A stretch of DNA of 64,000 nt from Bombella mellum (GTDB lineage: Bacteria > Pseudomonadota > Alphaproteobacteria > Acetobacterales > Acetobacteraceae): the NCBI RefSeq assembly GCF_014048465.1, contig NZ_PDLY01000001.1, positions 496,001 through 560,000 on the forward strand, given 5' to 3'. Within the stretch, counting starts at the first letter, position 1; the number at the start of each line of letters is the position of its first letter. The position numbers and the translations under genes are program-made. Under the pieces are notes generated by a model. That model saw only the letters and a program-made list of their open reading frames with translations, was not told the origin of the DNA and made no database searches. Positions 63,263 through 64,000 of the stretch are shown here, piece by piece.

Positions 63263-63829
63263 GTGATCAATCTTCCCAATCTTCTCACGCTGTTCCGTAT
63301 TCTTGTCATTCCGGTGCTGATCGGGTGTCTGGCAGCCGGTGGCCTGTGGGCAGACATGGCCTTCCTGCTTTATGTCGGAGCCTGCGTGACGGATTATCTT
63401 GATGGTGCTCTTGCCCGCCGACAGGGCCTGACGTCAGACCTGGGCCGGATGATGGACCCCATTGCCGACAAGCTCCTCGTGGGGGGGCTTCTGCTGGCTC
63501 TGGCGGGCATGGGGGGGCTGCGTTTTGGTTCGCTTTATGCGGCCATTCTCATCATGCTGAGGGAAATCCTCATCAGCGGCCTGCGGGAATATATGGCCTC
63601 CCGGAATGAGACGATCCCTTCCACCCGTCTGGCCAAATGGAAGACGGGAATGCAGATGGTGGCGATCGGTTTTCTGATTCTGGGACAGGGGGCGGTCGGC
63701 TCCCTGTATGACAGGGTCACGTGGTACTTTGGGGTGACAGGGGCTGCGCTGCTCTGGCTGTCCGTCATTCCGACCCTTCTGACAGGGACCGGGTACCTCA
63801 GGGCGACTGTGGCACGGATGCGGGGATAG
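63263..63829 (+). CDS. pgsA: CDP-diacylglycerol--glycerol-3-phosphate 3-phosphatidyltransferase
   Basis: Commits CDP-diacylglycerol to phosphatidylglycerol, the substrate of the cardiolipin synthase at 29.5 kb. It has 188 residues and several membrane helices. The CDP-alcohol phosphotransferase motif D-G-x2-A-R-x8-G-x3-D-x3-D is complete in DYLDGALARR ... LGRMMDPIADK (residues about 37-65). The start is GTG 63263; it follows uvrC by 44 bases, a common order. Confidence 0.95.
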   Translation: MINLPNLLTLFRILVIPVLIGCLAAGGLWADMAFLLYVGACVTDYLDGALARRQGLTSDLGRMMDPIADKLLVGGLLLALAGMGGLRFGSLYAAILIMLREILISGLREYMASRNETIPSTRLAKWKTGMQMVAIGFLILGQGAVGSLYDRVTWYFGVTGAALLWLSVIPTLLTGTGYLRATVARMRG

Positions 63830-63924
63830 ACTGGTTTGAGATATCGGGTAGATCATTATAGAGGTGACGGGAGACGGACTATGTTCTTCCAATGTCAGGT
63901 TGTGACGGTTGCAAAGGGGATGGC

Positions 63925-64000
63925 ATGAAAATCAGAGAAGGTAGCCTCAAGAAGGCAGGGGTCGTGATGTCCTTCTTTGCGGTGGGCTGCACTGGTTTTG
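63925..64000 (+). CDS. Start of an unidentified gene (truncated by the window end)
   Basis: ATG 63925 with AAGGGG about 6 bases upstream opens a frame that stays open to the end: MKIREGSLKKAGVVMSFF then AVGCTGF. A basic start followed by a hydrophobic stretch and AVGC suggests a signal peptide, perhaps a lipoprotein. A 15-codon frame (ATG 63879 region) ends in TGA overlapping this ATG. Too short to name. Confidence 0.4.
   Translation, partial: MKIREGSLKKAGVVMSFFAVGCTGF

Noticed and set aside
63879-63926. Fifteen-codon ORF overlapping the start of the last gene
   Set aside because: Very short, with an ordinary ribosome site already present for the downstream ATG; too little sequence to judge.

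Overview
The window is a GC-rich, gene-dense bacterial chromosome segment of mostly core genes. The best fit is an acetic acid bacterium (Acetobacteraceae, Alphaproteobacteria). The evidence is a full hopanoid operon (hpnA-G with shc and a divergent hpnL), the alphaproteobacterial DUF4175/TIGR02302 protein beside lysA, a two-domain cold-shock protein, and recG divergent from mfd. Genus cannot be fixed from the sequence alone. No insertion sequence, prophage, plasmid origin or CRISPR array was seen.

Layout. 0-3 kb: the 3' part of ppk1 and a ppx/gppA exopolyphosphatase (polyphosphate turnover), then a 337-base gap with three successive stem-loops. 3.3-8.1 kb (minus strand): DUF4175 membrane protein, lysA, two identical tRNA-Arg(ACG) genes and a small lipoprotein. 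8.2-9.8 kb: guaA. 9.9-11.6 kb: an AT-rich, evidently foreign AIPR-family (abortive infection) gene, the one clear accessory gene. 11.8-15.1 kb: a His-rich SH3 protein, pyk and a prephenate dehydrogenase. 15.1-24.3 kb: hopanoid genes. HpnC, HpnD and HpnE make squalene from farnesyl diphosphate, Shc cyclises it to hopene, and HpnA, HpnB, HpnG and HpnL serve extended hopanoids or their transport. hpnH is not in this locus.

24.5-29.4 kb: rpsB-tsf-recO-parC. 29.5-36.8 kb: cardiolipin synthase, an EEP hydrolase with a possible regulatory RNA in front, metC, comM, serA and hisN. 36.8-39.9 kb: a kdsB-pheA-dapA-smpB run. 40-46.7 kb: cold-shock protein with a probable leader peptide, recG and mfd. 46.7-48.6 kb: the nitric-oxide detoxification pair hmp/nsrR. 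48.6-51.4 kb: an OCH1/TcdB-type glycosyltransferase, rlmE and a DUF475 membrane protein. Two identical tRNA-Gln(CTG) genes follow. 51.8-64 kb: hemN, guaB, an RsmB-like methyltransferase, a CPA1 antiporter, an OmpR-type response regulator, xthA, an M19 dipeptidase, a possible 57-codon gene, uvrC, pgsA and the start of one further gene.

Most of the window is ordinary housekeeping DNA. The items most worth a second look are the AIPR gene and its junctions, a structured minus-strand RNA at about 31.6-31.7 kb with an anti-Shine-Dalgarno linker, the leader ORF of the cold-shock gene, the stem-loops after ppx, and the small ORF coupled to uvrC. All of these are candidates only: no alignment, folding or database search could be run.
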